From a bacterium (GTDB lineage: Bacteria; Auribacterota; Tritonobacteria; UBA1439): 64,000 nt of DNA. The stretch's first letter is position 1; each line of letters opens with the position of its first letter. Both the position numbers and the translations under genes were made by a program. Below are positions 46,061-54,588 of this stretch, one piece after another. The notes beneath the pieces are model-generated. The model was given only the letters and a program-made list of their open reading frames with translations. It had not been told where the DNA came from and did not search any database. Where the stretch lies: NCBI GenBank assembly GCA_028716845.1, contig JAQUPF010000007.1, positions 62,001 through 126,000 of the forward strand. Reading direction: 5' to 3'.

Positions 46061-49000
46061 TCAGCCGAGGAGGGAGAGGAACCGCTCCACCGCCCAGCCG
46101 GACTCGCCGGCGGCATCGAGGAGGCGGGTGACGAGGCTCCGGCGCTCCTCCATCCCCCGGCGGACCGCCGCCGCGCCCTTCCCCTCCGACAGCAGGGCGA
46201 CGGCCGAGACCGCCAGGAGCCAGAAGAGGAGCCGCTCCATCCGCTCCCGGTTGAACCAGAGGGTACCGTTGTAGGCGTTGACGCCGATGAAGGAGCGGAC
46301 GTCGCAGTCGGCGAGCATGCCGCGGACCCCGGCGACGCGCTCCTCGTCCGACCGGCCGTCGTACCACCCGGCGTGCCGGACCAGGATCCTGACGAGGGCG
46401 GCCGCCTGCGCGGCGTTCCAGTCATCCCCGACGTACTCGCGGAGGGCGGCCGCCGCCGCCTTGCCGAGGAGCAGCTCGTCGGCCATCGCCGCGCTCTCCT
46501 CGGCCGCCTCCTCGTCCGACCGGAGTCTCCCGAGGTCGCGCGCGAGGAGCCAGGCGGCGACGATCCCCCAGAAGCCGCTCTCGGCCGCCATCCCCGCGGC
46601 GAGGAGCGCGGCCCCCGGCTCGTCCGGGCGGGCGTAGTCGCGGAGCTTCAGCGCGCCGCCGAGCCCCCGCATGATGCGCCGGAGGAGCGGCCGATCGTCG
46701 CCGCGCGCGCCGCAGGACCGCCTGACGGCGGCGAGGAACTCGGCGGCGCCCTCCCTGAAGGCGGCCCGGCCCCGCAACGGCGAGGAGAGGATCGCCTCCG
46801 TCATCTCCCTCCCCGCGAGCCGCCTGAGCGGCGCGTGCACGGGGGCGAGGATGAACTCGCGGAGCGCCTCCTCGACGCTGGGCACCCCCCGCTCCCCGAG
46901 ATGGCGGGCGAGCCTCCGGTAGTGGCCGGCGGGCCCGTCACGCACCTCCCTGAAATCGGTGAAGATGCGGTACTGGAAGGCGGCGAGCCGGAGGTGGAGC
47001 CCCTTCCGGGCGAGCTCCCTGCCCGTGCGGAGGTACTCGAGCCCCGTCTTCAGGTCGCGGAAGATGTAGGACCGTGAAGGGTCGTCCGAGATGCGGAGCC
47101 CCTCGGCGAGCGTCCGCTGGACGAGCCGCCGCCGCCGCGGATCGCCGGGGTCGACGGCGAAGGCGCAGGAGGTCCGGATCCATCCCTCGGTCTCCTCGTA
47201 CTTGTTCTGGTAGACGATGAGGGCGCGCTCGTCCCCGTGCCGGTTCGAGTAGGCGAAGACGTTCTCGTTGACGCGGCCGTCGGGGGTGTAGAAATCGTAG
47301 AGGAGGAACTCGCCGACGTCGCTGAACAGGCGCCGCCGCCGCATGAGCGGGAATATCTCGGCCTCGTGCCGCTTCACCATGCCCCAGTCGGGGGTCTCGT
47401 CCCAGTAGGCGCGGTGATACTCCATCCCGTACTTCTCGCGGAGCCCCTCGATCTGGCCGTGGCCGAACATCGGCAGCCCGGGCATGGTCACCAGCATGAG
47501 GCAGACGCCGAAATACTTGTCCCCCGTGCCGAACTGCGCGACGGCCGTCTGCTCGTCCGGGTTGTTCATGAAGTTGACGAAGCGCCTGAGGATGCGGGGG
47601 TCGAACTCGAGAACGTTCTTGATGACCTGCCGGTACTTGTCGTTCTCCTCCGTTTTCAGCATGTTCATGAAGGCGCTGTTGTAGACCCGGTGCATGCCGA
47701 GCGTGCGGACGAAATAGCCCTCCATGAGCCAGAACGCCTCGGCGAGGAGGAGGGTGTCGGGCATCTCCCGGTTCACCCGGTCCACGACCTCACGCCAGAA
47801 CTCGCGGGGCATGAGCCGGTCGAACTCCTCCCGGCGCATCCCGTGCTCGGCGCGGGAGGGGATGCCGCCGCCCGTCCCGGGGTGGGGATACCAGAGGCGC
47901 TGGAAGTGGCGCTTGGCGATCGTCATCGCCGCGTCGAGGCGGATGATCCGGAAGTGGCGGGCGACGCCGAGGATGAGGCGCGTGACCGCCTCGCGGACGT
48001 CCTCGCGGAGGAAGTCGAGCTGCGCGGTGTCGTTCCAGGGCATGCTCGTGCCGTCGTTGCCGTGGTAGATGTATCTCGTCTCGCCGGTCCGGCGGTCCCG
48101 CCGCTCGAAGACGACGGCGGCGTCGCGCCTCGTCCAGTAGCCGTCCTCGATCCGGATCGAGACGCGCGGGTCCTCCGACAGGTCGGGCCCGGTGAACCGG
48201 TAGCCGGGGTAGGGCGGGGCGTCGAGGGCGATGAAGCGCTCGGGCCGCTCGACGACCCACCGGGAGTAGATGCCCATGTGGTTGGGGACGACGTCGGTCG
48301 CGAGCCGGATGCCGCGCGCCTCCGCCCGTCCCTTCAGGTCGCGGAACCCCTCCTCGCCGCCGAGCTCCCGGGCGATCTCGTAGTCGAAGACGGAGTAGGC
48401 GGAGGCGAGGGCCTCGCGGTTCCCGCAGATCTCCTTGATCCTCCTCGACGCGGGGCTCCGCTCCCAGACGCCGATGAGCCAGAGGCCGGTGAACCCCCAC
48501 CGGGCGATCGTGTCGAGCTCCTCGTCCGGGATCTCGTCGAGGCGCCGGATCGCGCGGCCGTGTTTCCTGGAGAGCTGGTCGAGCCAGACGTAGGTGCTCT
48601 TGGCGAGGAGGACGACGTCCCCCATCCACTCCCGGTCCTCGGTGAAGCGCTCCTCCTCGGGATACTCCGCGCAGCGGGCCCAGTCGGGATACCCCTCGAG
48701 GTCCTTGAACTTCAGGACGAGGGAGGGGCCCTGTCCGGGGCCGCCGGTTTTCTCCTCCTCCCGCAACAGGTCGAGCGCGGTGAGGAGGCGGTAGAAGAGG
48801 GCCTCGGGGAGGAGGTCGCGCCAGTTGTCCTTGATGAAGGCGAGCTGGGCCTGGAGCGAGGCGCCCCCCGCGATGATCGGCGTCATGAGGAAGTCGACGA
48901 GCGGCGGGTCGCCCGGCCGGAGGCCCGGCTGCCGCCGGAAGAACGCCTCGAGGGCGGCGACCACCTCGCGGTAGGCGCTCGCCTCCGCGACCGGCGCGTC

Positions 49001-49537
49001 GCCGAACAGCTCCGCGGCGGGCGAGAAGGCGGGGTTGGCGTTGGCGAGCGAGAGGAGCAGGATCTCGGCGGCGACCACCTCGCGGTGGGGGACGCGGCCG
49101 GTCTTTCCCTCGAGGTAGTCCGCCTCGGTCGTCGCCGAGCGGAGCACCTCGAGCGGCGGGAAGAGCCGGACGAATGTCCCGAGGGCGGCCTCGAGGCGCC
49201 CCGGCGTGACCGCGGCGGCGGCGGCCGCGAGCCCCTCGCGGAGGGCGGCCGCGCGCACGGTCTCGAGGTACAGCCTGACGATGCTGCGGAATATCTCGTT
49301 GATGAGGCCGGTCGCGTTGAGCTGGCCGGCCTGGAGGGGGGGGCGGGGGAGGGCCGTCGCCTCCGCCCGCTCGTGGATGCGCTGCACGAGGCGCCGCAGG
49401 ATCTTGAAATCCGGCGTCCTCGCCACCCCCTCGGGGGGGACGACGCAGCGGTCGAGCTCGTACGCCTCCCACCGGTTCCGGGAGATCTGGAACTCGAGCG
49501 GAAAGTAGCCGACGCGTCGCTGGTCCCTCGCCGCCAT
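46061..49537 (-). CDS. Very large GH13 (alpha-amylase family) protein
   Basis: This 1158-residue protein starts at ATG 49537 (MAARDQRRVGYFPLEFQ). The first 330 residues are helical and not recognised. The GH13 barrel spans about 340-800, with region I ATDVVPNHMG, nucleophile Asp535 in RLDAAM, acid/base Glu600 in LLAEAFW and the third carboxylate Asp661 in NNPDEQ, where NHD is usual. The last 300 residues are again helical and unassigned. It probably acts on maltodextrins or glycogen in the cytoplasm (no signal peptide) alongside the convergent DPE2-like enzyme, 12 nt between stops. The specific activity cannot be told. Confidence 0.85.
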   Translation of the reverse strand: MAARDQRRVGYFPLEFQISRNRWEAYELDRCVVPPEGVARTPDFKILRRLVQRIHERAEATALPRPPLQAGQLNATGLINEIFRSIVRLYLETVRAAALREGLAAAAAAVTPGRLEAALGTFVRLFPPLEVLRSATTEADYLEGKTGRVPHREVVAAEILLLSLANANPAFSPAAELFGDAPVAEASAYREVVAALEAFFRRQPGLRPGDPPLVDFLMTPIIAGGASLQAQLAFIKDNWRDLLPEALFYRLLTALDLLREEEKTGGPGQGPSLVLKFKDLEGYPDWARCAEYPEEERFTEDREWMGDVVLLAKSTYVWLDQLSRKHGRAIRRLDEIPDEELDTIARWGFTGLWLIGVWERSPASRRIKEICGNREALASAYSVFDYEIARELGGEEGFRDLKGRAEARGIRLATDVVPNHMGIYSRWVVERPERFIALDAPPYPGYRFTGPDLSEDPRVSIRIEDGYWTRRDAAVVFERRDRRTGETRYIYHGNDGTSMPWNDTAQLDFLREDVREAVTRLILGVARHFRIIRLDAAMTIAKRHFQRLWYPHPGTGGGIPSRAEHGMRREEFDRLMPREFWREVVDRVNREMPDTLLLAEAFWLMEGYFVRTLGMHRVYNSAFMNMLKTEENDKYRQVIKNVLEFDPRILRRFVNFMNNPDEQTAVAQFGTGDKYFGVCLMLVTMPGLPMFGHGQIEGLREKYGMEYHRAYWDETPDWGMVKRHEAEIFPLMRRRRLFSDVGEFLLYDFYTPDGRVNENVFAYSNRHGDERALIVYQNKYEETEGWIRTSCAFAVDPGDPRRRRLVQRTLAEGLRISDDPSRSYIFRDLKTGLEYLRTGRELARKGLHLRLAAFQYRIFTDFREVRDGPAGHYRRLARHLGERGVPSVEEALREFILAPVHAPLRRLAGREMTEAILSSPLRGRAAFREGAAEFLAAVRRSCGARGDDRPLLRRIMRGLGGALKLRDYARPDEPGAALLAAGMAAESGFWGIVAAWLLARDLGRLRSDEEAAEESAAMADELLLGKAAAAALREYVGDDWNAAQAAALVRILVRHAGWYDGRSDEERVAGVRGMLADCDVRSFIGVNAYNGTLWFNRERMERLLFWLLAVSAVALLSEGKGAAAVRRGMEERRSLVTRLLDAAGESGWAVERFLSLLG

Positions 49538-49546
49538 GATGCGCCC

Positions 49547-49552
49547 ATTATA
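49547..49552 (-). promoter_or_regulatory. -10 box of the GH13 gene
   Basis: A perfect TATAAT on the minus strand sits only 9 nt before the ATG, so the transcript would be leaderless or nearly so. No clear -35 at normal spacing. Confidence 0.5.
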
Positions 49553-49621
49553 TCGGTCGCCGCGCCGGCGGTGGTAGCGCAAAGTGGCGCGGTCCCGCCG
49601 CGGACGAGAAGCACCAATCGA

Positions 49622-49712
49622 CCGCGGATTTTCACGGATTATGACTGATGATCGCTGATACTGCTGAAGGACTATCCGTGGTGACCCGTCAATAATCCGT
49701 GAATATCCGTGG
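49622..49712. repeat. Dispersed inverted repeat, copy 4
   Basis: It starts CCGCGGATTTTCACGGATTATGAC and ends ATAATCCGTGAATATCCGTGG, with an internal ACTATCCGTGGTGAC block. It has the same length (91 bp) and terminal sequences as copy 1. It lies between the divergent GH13 gene and the nitrilase gene end. Confidence 0.75.
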
Positions 49713-49758
49713 TGAGGGGTCCATTATTCCCATCCGCGGCGGGGAGGATGAAGGGAGT

Positions 49759-50592
49759 TCAGGCGGCCGGGTCCGGCACCGAGTCGCCCGCCGCTCGGTG
49801 CTCGATGCTGCGCATCCTGCCCCTCGCCTCCCCGAGCGCCGCCGCGCGAAGCTCGGCGAAGACAACCTCTTCCCCCTCGCCGGCCTCGGCGAGGACGCCG
49901 CCCCACGGGTCGACGATGATGCTGTGGCCGTACCGCTCCGTGTCGGGGCCGCACCTGCCGGTGCGGTTCGGGCCGAGGAGGAAGCAGCCGGTCTCGACCG
50001 CCCGGGCGCGGCAGAGCAGCCGCCAGTGCGCCTCGCCGGTCGGCTTCGTGACGGCGGAGGGGAGGAGGAGAATCTCCGCGCCGTCGAGGGCGAGCCGGAG
50101 GAACTGCTCCGGGAAGCGGAGATCGTAGCAGATGCCGACGCCGATCCCGCCGAGGGCGGTTCGGAAGACCGGCGCCGGCGCGTCGCCGGGGGAGATGTCG
50201 TCCCGCTCGTCGGCGGTGAGGACGCCGGGGATGTCGGCGCGGAAGAGGTGCCGCTTGCGGTACGCGCCGATGAGCGACCCGTCGGGGCCGAAGAGGAGGA
50301 AGGTGTTATAGGGGCGCCCGCCGCGGCCGCATTCCGGGATCGTCCCGGGGGAGAAATGGACGCCGTGCGCCCGCGCGATCGAGGCGAACCGGTCGGTCAG
50401 GGGGCCGGGGACCGGCGTCGCGAGCCGGCCGAGGGCGCGGACGTCGCCCGAGAAGTAGACGTACTCCGGGCCGCAGACGAGCCGGGCCCCCCTCCCGGCC
50501 GCCTCCCGGACGCCCCGCTCGAGGCGCCGCAGGTTCTCCTCCGGGTCCGCCGTCCCCTCGATCTGGACAAGCGCCGCCGTGAACGTCTCCAT
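49759..50592 (-). CDS. Carbon-nitrogen hydrolase (nitrilase superfamily amidase)
   Basis: This 277-residue protein shows the nitrilase-superfamily triad: Glu43 in CGPEYVYF, Lys113 in YRKRHLF and Cys155 in GICYDLRFPE. An SD (CGGAGG) lies upstream of ATG 50592. The sequence around the triad resembles NIT1/NIT2-like omega-amidases or deaminated-glutathione amidases. Substrate assignment is inference. It is transcribed alone and flanked on both sides by dispersed repeats. Confidence 0.87.
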   Translation of the reverse strand: METFTAALVQIEGTADPEENLRRLERGVREAAGRGARLVCGPEYVYFSGDVRALGRLATPVPGPLTDRFASIARAHGVHFSPGTIPECGRGGRPYNTFLLFGPDGSLIGAYRKRHLFRADIPGVLTADERDDISPGDAPAPVFRTALGGIGVGICYDLRFPEQFLRLALDGAEILLLPSAVTKPTGEAHWRLLCRARAVETGCFLLGPNRTGRCGPDTERYGHSIIVDPWGGVLAEAGEGEEVVFAELRAAALGEARGRMRSIEHRAAGDSVPDPAA

Positions 50593-50673
50593 GGGCCGCC
50601 TCCGGCGCGTCTATGTTCGCAGCGCGTCGCGGAGGGGGCAAGCACAATTTCCGGGGACGAGAGGAACCACGAG

Positions 50674-50765
50674 CCGCGGATTTCCACGGATCATGACGGA
50701 TATTCACGGATCGTGCTTCGGAAGTATCAGTGGTAATCGGCAATAATCCGTGTGAATCCGAGGTC
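50674..50765. repeat. Dispersed inverted repeat, copy 5
   Basis: It starts CCGCGGATTTCCACGGATCATG and ends ATAATCCGTGTGAATCCGAGG, with a diverged middle (TCAGTGGTAATCGG). Length is about 92 bp, as in copies 1 and 4. Confidence 0.72.
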
Positions 50766-50817
50766 GATTGCTGCTTCTTCTCTGCGGCGGGATTGTGCGG
50801 CCGCCCCTCGCCCGTTC

Positions 50818-50845
50818 TTGACATCCTGGGCGGACGTGCTACGAT
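50818..50845 (+). promoter_or_regulatory. Sigma-70 promoter of the H1-like gene
   Basis: TTGACA, 16 nt, TACGAT. The transcript would start near 50852, 44 nt before the ATG, with GAGAGGAGGG as ribosome binding site. Confidence 0.7.
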
Positions 50846-50895
50846 CAGTCCGTGAGAGGACGATCGTCGTCGGGACGGGAGAGAGGAGGGTGCGC

Positions 50896-51417
50896 ATGGC
50901 TGACAGGCTGAAGAAGAAAGGGGCCGTCGAGGACGAGGCGGCGAAGGGGCCCGCCGGGAAGGCGAGGCCTGCGGGGAAGAAGGCCGCGAAGGGTCTGAAG
51001 AAGGCCGCGAAGGGTCTGAAGAAGGCCGCGGCGAAGGCGGCGGCGAAGAAGACGAAGCCCGCGCCGAAGAGGGCCCGCCGCGCCCGGAAGGGCGGGAAGA
51101 AGACCGTGGCGGTCGTCAGGCGCGCGCCGGCGAGGGCCCCGGCACCGACGATCCTCGTCGTCGGCGCGAAGCAGCAGGAGCCGGTGTGGGTCAGGTATTC
51201 CCAGATGACGCCGGCAAGGCCGAGCAGGAAGCCGGGCGTGCCGACCGACATCCGCACCGGCAACCTCGTCGGGTGGCGGACGGAGAGCGGCAAGGAGCGG
51301 GTGGGCGTGGTGCGATCGTTCGTGGGGGACGCCGCCGCCGTCGACGTCGCCGGCAGGACGGAGATCATCCGCATCAGCCGCCTGGGCAAGCTCGCCGACA
51401 AGATCAAGGAGATGTAG
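50896..51417 (+). CDS. Histone-H1-like Lys/Ala-rich basic protein
   Basis: This 173-residue protein has residues about 5-82 made of Lys/Ala/Pro/Arg with near-repeats (KKAAKGLKKAAKGLKKAA, RRARKGG), like the C-terminal tail of eukaryotic H1 and of bacterial H1-like proteins. The second half (about 84-173) is a compact, non-repetitive domain (PTILVVGAKQQEPVWVRYSQM, GNLVGWRTESGKERVGVVRSFVGD). The tail should bind DNA or RNA non-specifically; the domain has no assignment. The gene stands alone with a good promoter and a strong terminator, as expected for an abundant nucleoid protein. Function is inferred from composition only. Confidence 0.75.
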   Translation: MADRLKKKGAVEDEAAKGPAGKARPAGKKAAKGLKKAAKGLKKAAAKAAAKKTKPAPKRARRARKGGKKTVAVVRRAPARAPAPTILVVGAKQQEPVWVRYSQMTPARPSRKPGVPTDIRTGNLVGWRTESGKERVGVVRSFVGDAAAVDVAGRTEIIRISRLGKLADKIKEM

Positions 51418-51438
51418 CCGCCGCGCGAGCGGCTGCAC

Positions 51439-51480
51439 GGCGCGACGCGCCCCCGCGGGGCGCGCCGCGCCTTCTTTTCT
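51439..51480 (+). terminator. Rho-independent terminator
   Basis: GGCGCG-A-CGCGCCCC-CGC-GGGGCGCG-C-CGCGCC forms a 14-bp GC stem with one mismatch and a three-base loop, followed by TTCTTTTCT. Confidence 0.85.
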
Positions 51481-51523
51481 GCGCAAGGCGCCGGCAGCGT
51501 GCTTCCGCCGCGGATGATGGTTC

Positions 51524-51633
51524 GCCACAGAGGACACAGAGAACACCGAGGATATCAGTTTCACCGCGGATTCGCGCGAGTGAACACGGATTGATCGGCA
51601 AGGACTCTCTGGATTCTCTGTGCTCTCTGTGGC
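51524..51633. repeat. Dispersed inverted repeat, copy 6 (CTCTGTGG type enclosing an ATCCGTG piece)
   Basis: The ends are GCCACAGAGGACACAGAGAA and, in inverted orientation, ATTCTCTGTGCTCTCTGTGGC. Between them lies a piece like the other family (CACCGCGGATTCGCG, GAACACGGATTGATCGG). The whole is an imperfect inverted repeat of 110 bp. Confidence 0.72.
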
Positions 51634-51729
51634 GCAAGAGGGCGTCAGTCTGCTGCGCACTTCAGAGATGATCCTCGGTGGATTCGTGCATTGTGCGGGC
51701 GGCGTGCATCGCGCCGGCGGGGATGGCGG

Positions 51730-51758
51730 TTGAAGGGGCCGCCTGAATGTCATACAAT
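51730..51758 (+). promoter_or_regulatory. Promoter of the decarboxylase operon
   Basis: TTGAAG, 17 nt, TACAAT. The start would be near 51765, followed by GGGAGGGAG ahead of ATG 51794. Confidence 0.7.
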
Positions 51759-51793
51759 GCACCGTCCCCGCGGCGCGGGAGGGAGATGAGACG

Positions 51794-52921
51794 ATGGCGG
51801 CCCGATCGGCGGATGCGGCCCAGAGGCGGCTCGCCGGCCTCGTCCGGCGGCACGGCTCGCCCGTGATGGCGATCAGCCGGGGCGTCCTGAACGCCCAGAT
51901 GCGGCGTTTCCGCCGGGCGCTGCCGCGCGTCGAGCCGTTCTACGCCGCCAAGGCGAACCCCCATCCCGGCGTCCTCGCGCACCTGGCGGCGGCGGGGGCC
52001 GGCTTCGACGTGGCCTCGGCGGCGGAGCTCGAGGCCGCCCTCGCGGCGGGCGCGCCGCCCGGCCGCGTCATCTTCGCCAACACGATCAAGCCGTCGGCGG
52101 CGATCGGCTCGGCGGCCGCGCGCGGGGTCGACCTCATGACGTTCGACAGCGAGTACGAACTCGACAAGATCGCGGAGCGCGCGCCGGGCAGCCGCGTCAT
52201 CGTCCGGGTGAAGGTGCCCAACGTCGGCTCGATCGTGGAGCTGAGCCTAAAGTTCGGCGCGGACCCGGCGGACGCCATCCCCCTCCTCATCAAGGCGCAC
52301 CGGCTCGGCCTCAGGCCCGCCGGGGTGAGCTTCCATGTCGGCAGCCAGTGCACGCGGGTCGGCAACTACGTCGAGGCGATCGAGACGGCGGCGATCATCG
52401 TCCGCGACGCCGCCCTCAAGCGGATCCCGATCGACATCGTCGACATCGGCGGCGGCTTCCCCATCCGGCAGCTCGACCGGGACGAGGATCCGTTCGATAC
52501 GATGGCCGCCGTCATCTCGCGGGAGCTCGACCGGCTGTTCGACGGGCACATCCGGATCATCGCCGAGCCCGGCCGCTTCATCGTCGGGCCGGCCGCGGTC
52601 CTCCTCATGCGGGTGGTCGGGAAGGCGATCCGGGAGAACAGGCACTGGTATTACCTCGACGACGGGATCTACGGCGATCTGAGCGGCATCATCTTCGACC
52701 ACGCGAAGTACGGCTGGGGCGTCCTCCGGAAGGGGCGGCGCCAGCTCTCCACGCTCGCGGGGCCGACGTGCGACAGCCTCGACATCATCGCCCGGGGGGA
52801 GGATCTCCCCGAGCTCGAGATCGGCGACGTCGTCTACGCCACGAACATCGGGGCCTACAGCTCGGCGAGCGCGACGTGCTTCAACGGCATCGCCCCCGCG
52901 AAGATCGTCATGACGCAGTGA
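51794..52921 (+). CDS. Ornithine-type basic amino acid decarboxylase (fold III)
   Basis: This 375-residue protein has a PLP-dependent alanine-racemase fold. The PLP lysine is Lys53 in [25 protein letters not shown] and EPGRF mark the barrel. Cys326 in GPTCDSLD matches the catalytic Cys of eukaryotic-type ornithine decarboxylase (Cys360), whereas diaminopimelate decarboxylases differ there. It should make putrescine from ornithine, or cadaverine from lysine. The next gene, 29 nt downstream, is a DHS-like enzyme that could use putrescine, so the two probably form a polyamine operon. Confidence 0.9.
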   Translation: MAARSADAAQRRLAGLVRRHGSPVMAISRGVLNAQMRRFRRALPRVEPFYAAKANPHPGVLAHLAAAGAGFDVASAAELEAALAAGAPPGRVIFANTIKPSAAIGSAAARGVDLMTFDSEYELDKIAERAPGSRVIVRVKVPNVGSIVELSLKFGADPADAIPLLIKAHRLGLRPAGVSFHVGSQCTRVGNYVEAIETAAIIVRDAALKRIPIDIVDIGGGFPIRQLDRDEDPFDTMAAVISRELDRLFDGHIRIIAEPGRFIVGPAAVLLMRVVGKAIRENRHWYYLDDGIYGDLSGIIFDHAKYGWGVLRKGRRQLSTLAGPTCDSLDIIARGEDLPELEIGDVVYATNIGAYSSASATCFNGIAPAKIVMTQ

Positions 52922-52950
52922 GCCCGGCGGCGGAACGAAAGGACGGACGG

Positions 52951-54114
52951 ATGAAGCGGACGCACAGGATGCGGGAGGAACGCTCGGAGGTCCCGGACTG
53001 GCTCCGGAAGAAGCGGTGCCCCCACAAGGGGCGCTACCTCTCGGGGAGAAGGATCCTCCCGAAGGGGATCACGGGGAGGGAGCGGCTCGCCGATCTGCTG
53101 GACGGGACCTTCCTCGCCTACAACGCCGCCCGCCTTCGGGAGGGCTGCCATCTCTTCGTCGAGAAGATGCTCGATGACGACGTGACGGTGGGGATGAGCC
53201 TCGCGGGTGCCCTCACGCCGGCCGGGCTCGGCTGCGCCTGCGTCATCCCGCTCATCAAGGCGGGGTTCGTGGACTGGATCGTCGCGACGGGGGCGAACCT
53301 CTACCACGACCTCCACTTCGCCTTCAACTTCCCCCTCCACGCCGGCAGCCACCTCGTGGACGACGCCGAGCTGCGCAAGAACGACGTCGTGCGGATCTAC
53401 GACGTGCTGCTCGGCTACACCGACTGCCTGATGGCGACCGACGACATCCTCCGCGGCATCCTCGCCCTGCCGGAGTTCCAGAAGGAGATGGGGACGGGGG
53501 AGCTCCATCACCTCCTCGGCCGCCACGCGGCTTCGTGGGAGCGCAGGAACGGCCTGCGGGACGTCTCGGTGCTCGCCGCCGCCTACCGCGCGGGCGTTCC
53601 CCTCTACACCTCCTCGCCGGGCGATTCCACCATCGGGATGAACATCGCCGGCGTGGAGCTCCGCGGCAACAGGCTCCGGATCAACCCCTCGATCGACGTG
53701 AACGAGACCACCTCGTTCGTCCTCGCCGCGAAGCGCGCGGGGGGCAAGAGCGCCGTCGTCCTCATGGGCGGCGGGAGCCCGAAGAACTTCATGCTCCAGA
53801 CCGAGCCGCAGATCCAGGAGGTGCTCCGGATCAAGGAGGTGGGGCAGGACTACTTCCTGCAGGTCACCGACGCCCGCCCCGACACGGGCGGCCTCTCCGG
53901 GGCGACGCCGCACGAGGCGGTGAGTTGGGGGAAGGTCGACCCGAGCAGGCTCCCGGATGCCGTCGTCTGCTACACCGACACGACCATCGCCCTCCCGATC
54001 CTGACCCACTACGCCCTCGCCGCCCACCCGAAGCGGGCGCTCAAGCGGCTCTACGACCGGCGGCAGGAGCATATGAAGGCCCTGGTGCGCGAGTATTTCG
54101 CGCACAACAAGTAG
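52951..54114 (+). CDS. Deoxyhypusine-synthase-like protein (probable polyamine enzyme)
   Basis: This 387-residue DHS-family protein has an N-terminal region ([26 protein letters not shown]), the Rossmann part ([29 protein letters not shown]) and [13 protein letters not shown]. The catalytic lysine is conserved at Lys328 in EAVSWGKV (human DHS Lys329). Bacteria have no eIF5A, so true deoxyhypusine synthesis is unlikely. Bacterial homologues are believed to move an aminobutyl group to form homospermidine or related polyamines. The decarboxylase just upstream supports that. The product cannot be fixed from sequence alone. Confidence 0.88.
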   Translation: MKRTHRMREERSEVPDWLRKKRCPHKGRYLSGRRILPKGITGRERLADLLDGTFLAYNAARLREGCHLFVEKMLDDDVTVGMSLAGALTPAGLGCACVIPLIKAGFVDWIVATGANLYHDLHFAFNFPLHAGSHLVDDAELRKNDVVRIYDVLLGYTDCLMATDDILRGILALPEFQKEMGTGELHHLLGRHAASWERRNGLRDVSVLAAAYRAGVPLYTSSPGDSTIGMNIAGVELRGNRLRINPSIDVNETTSFVLAAKRAGGKSAVVLMGGGSPKNFMLQTEPQIQEVLRIKEVGQDYFLQVTDARPDTGGLSGATPHEAVSWGKVDPSRLPDAVVCYTDTTIALPILTHYALAAHPKRALKRLYDRRQEHMKALVREYFAHNK

Positions 54115-54131
54115 GGGGCGCGGCGGATCCG

Positions 54132-54551
54132 ATGCGCGCGCGTGGAACGGTCATCGACGTGCGGGGGCCGGTCGCCGTCGTCAGGATCCGCCGGCCGCCC
54201 GCCTGCGGGGGGTGCGGCGCCTGCCCCGCCGACCGGCCCGCCGGACCGACGGTCGAGGCGGACGGCGCGACGTGCCCGGGCGTGGGTGAGACGGTGGAGA
54301 TCGATATCGGCGGCGGGCGCTCGATCCGGGCCGCGTCCGCGATCTTCCTCCTCCCCCTCCTCGGCCTCGCGGCGGGCCTCGCGGCGGGACGCCGGCTCGC
54401 CGGTTCGGACGGGGCCGGCCTCGCCGCGGGGACCGCGGGGATCCTCGCGGTCTACCTCGCGCTCGGCGTGTACGACAGGCGGGTGGGGAGGAGGGGCGGG
54501 ATGCGGCCGAGGATCGTCCGGGTCCTCGGCGGCGCCGACCGGAGGGGTTGA
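54132..54551 (+). CDS. RseC/MucC-like membrane protein
   Basis: This 139-residue protein has an N-terminal beta domain starting RARGTVIDVRGPVAVVRI, a cysteine cluster CGGCGACP near residue 25, and two TM helices (about 65-82 and 85-105). This is the RseC architecture: a cytoplasmic Cys domain that probably holds an Fe-S cluster, followed by two TMs. RseC proteins accompany RnfABCDGE or the SoxR-reducing system. No rnf genes are in the window, so the partner is unknown. The start at ATG 54132 lies 17 nt after the DHS-like gene. Confidence 0.8.
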   Translation: MRARGTVIDVRGPVAVVRIRRPPACGGCGACPADRPAGPTVEADGATCPGVGETVEIDIGGGRSIRAASAIFLLPLLGLAAGLAAGRRLAGSDGAGLAAGTAGILAVYLALGVYDRRVGRRGGMRPRIVRVLGGADRRG

Positions 54552-54588
54552 CCGCCCGGGGGACGGGGGATTGACGGGGGAGGTCATC

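Larger units (their letters stand above)
50593..50895. other. 303-bp intergenic region with repeat and promoter
   Basis: It contains dispersed repeat copy 5 and the promoter of the H1-like gene. No RNA or additional ORF is evident. Confidence 0.6.
51418..51793. other. 376-bp intergenic region: terminator, nested repeat, promoter
   Basis: In order it holds the terminator of the H1-like gene, dispersed repeat copy 6 (two nested inverted-repeat families) and the promoter of the decarboxylase gene. No ORF with an SD is seen. Confidence 0.65.

Noticed and set aside
3664-51680. CRISPR array from the repeated ATCCGTG blocks
   Set aside because: The blocks are irregularly spaced, short, palindromic and scattered in six places. 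There are no regular spacers and no cas genes.
54132-54551. Rnf complex or SoxR-reducing operon suggested by the RseC-like gene
   Set aside because: No rnf or rsx gene is adjacent. The neighbours are polyamine, thiamine and NAD genes.
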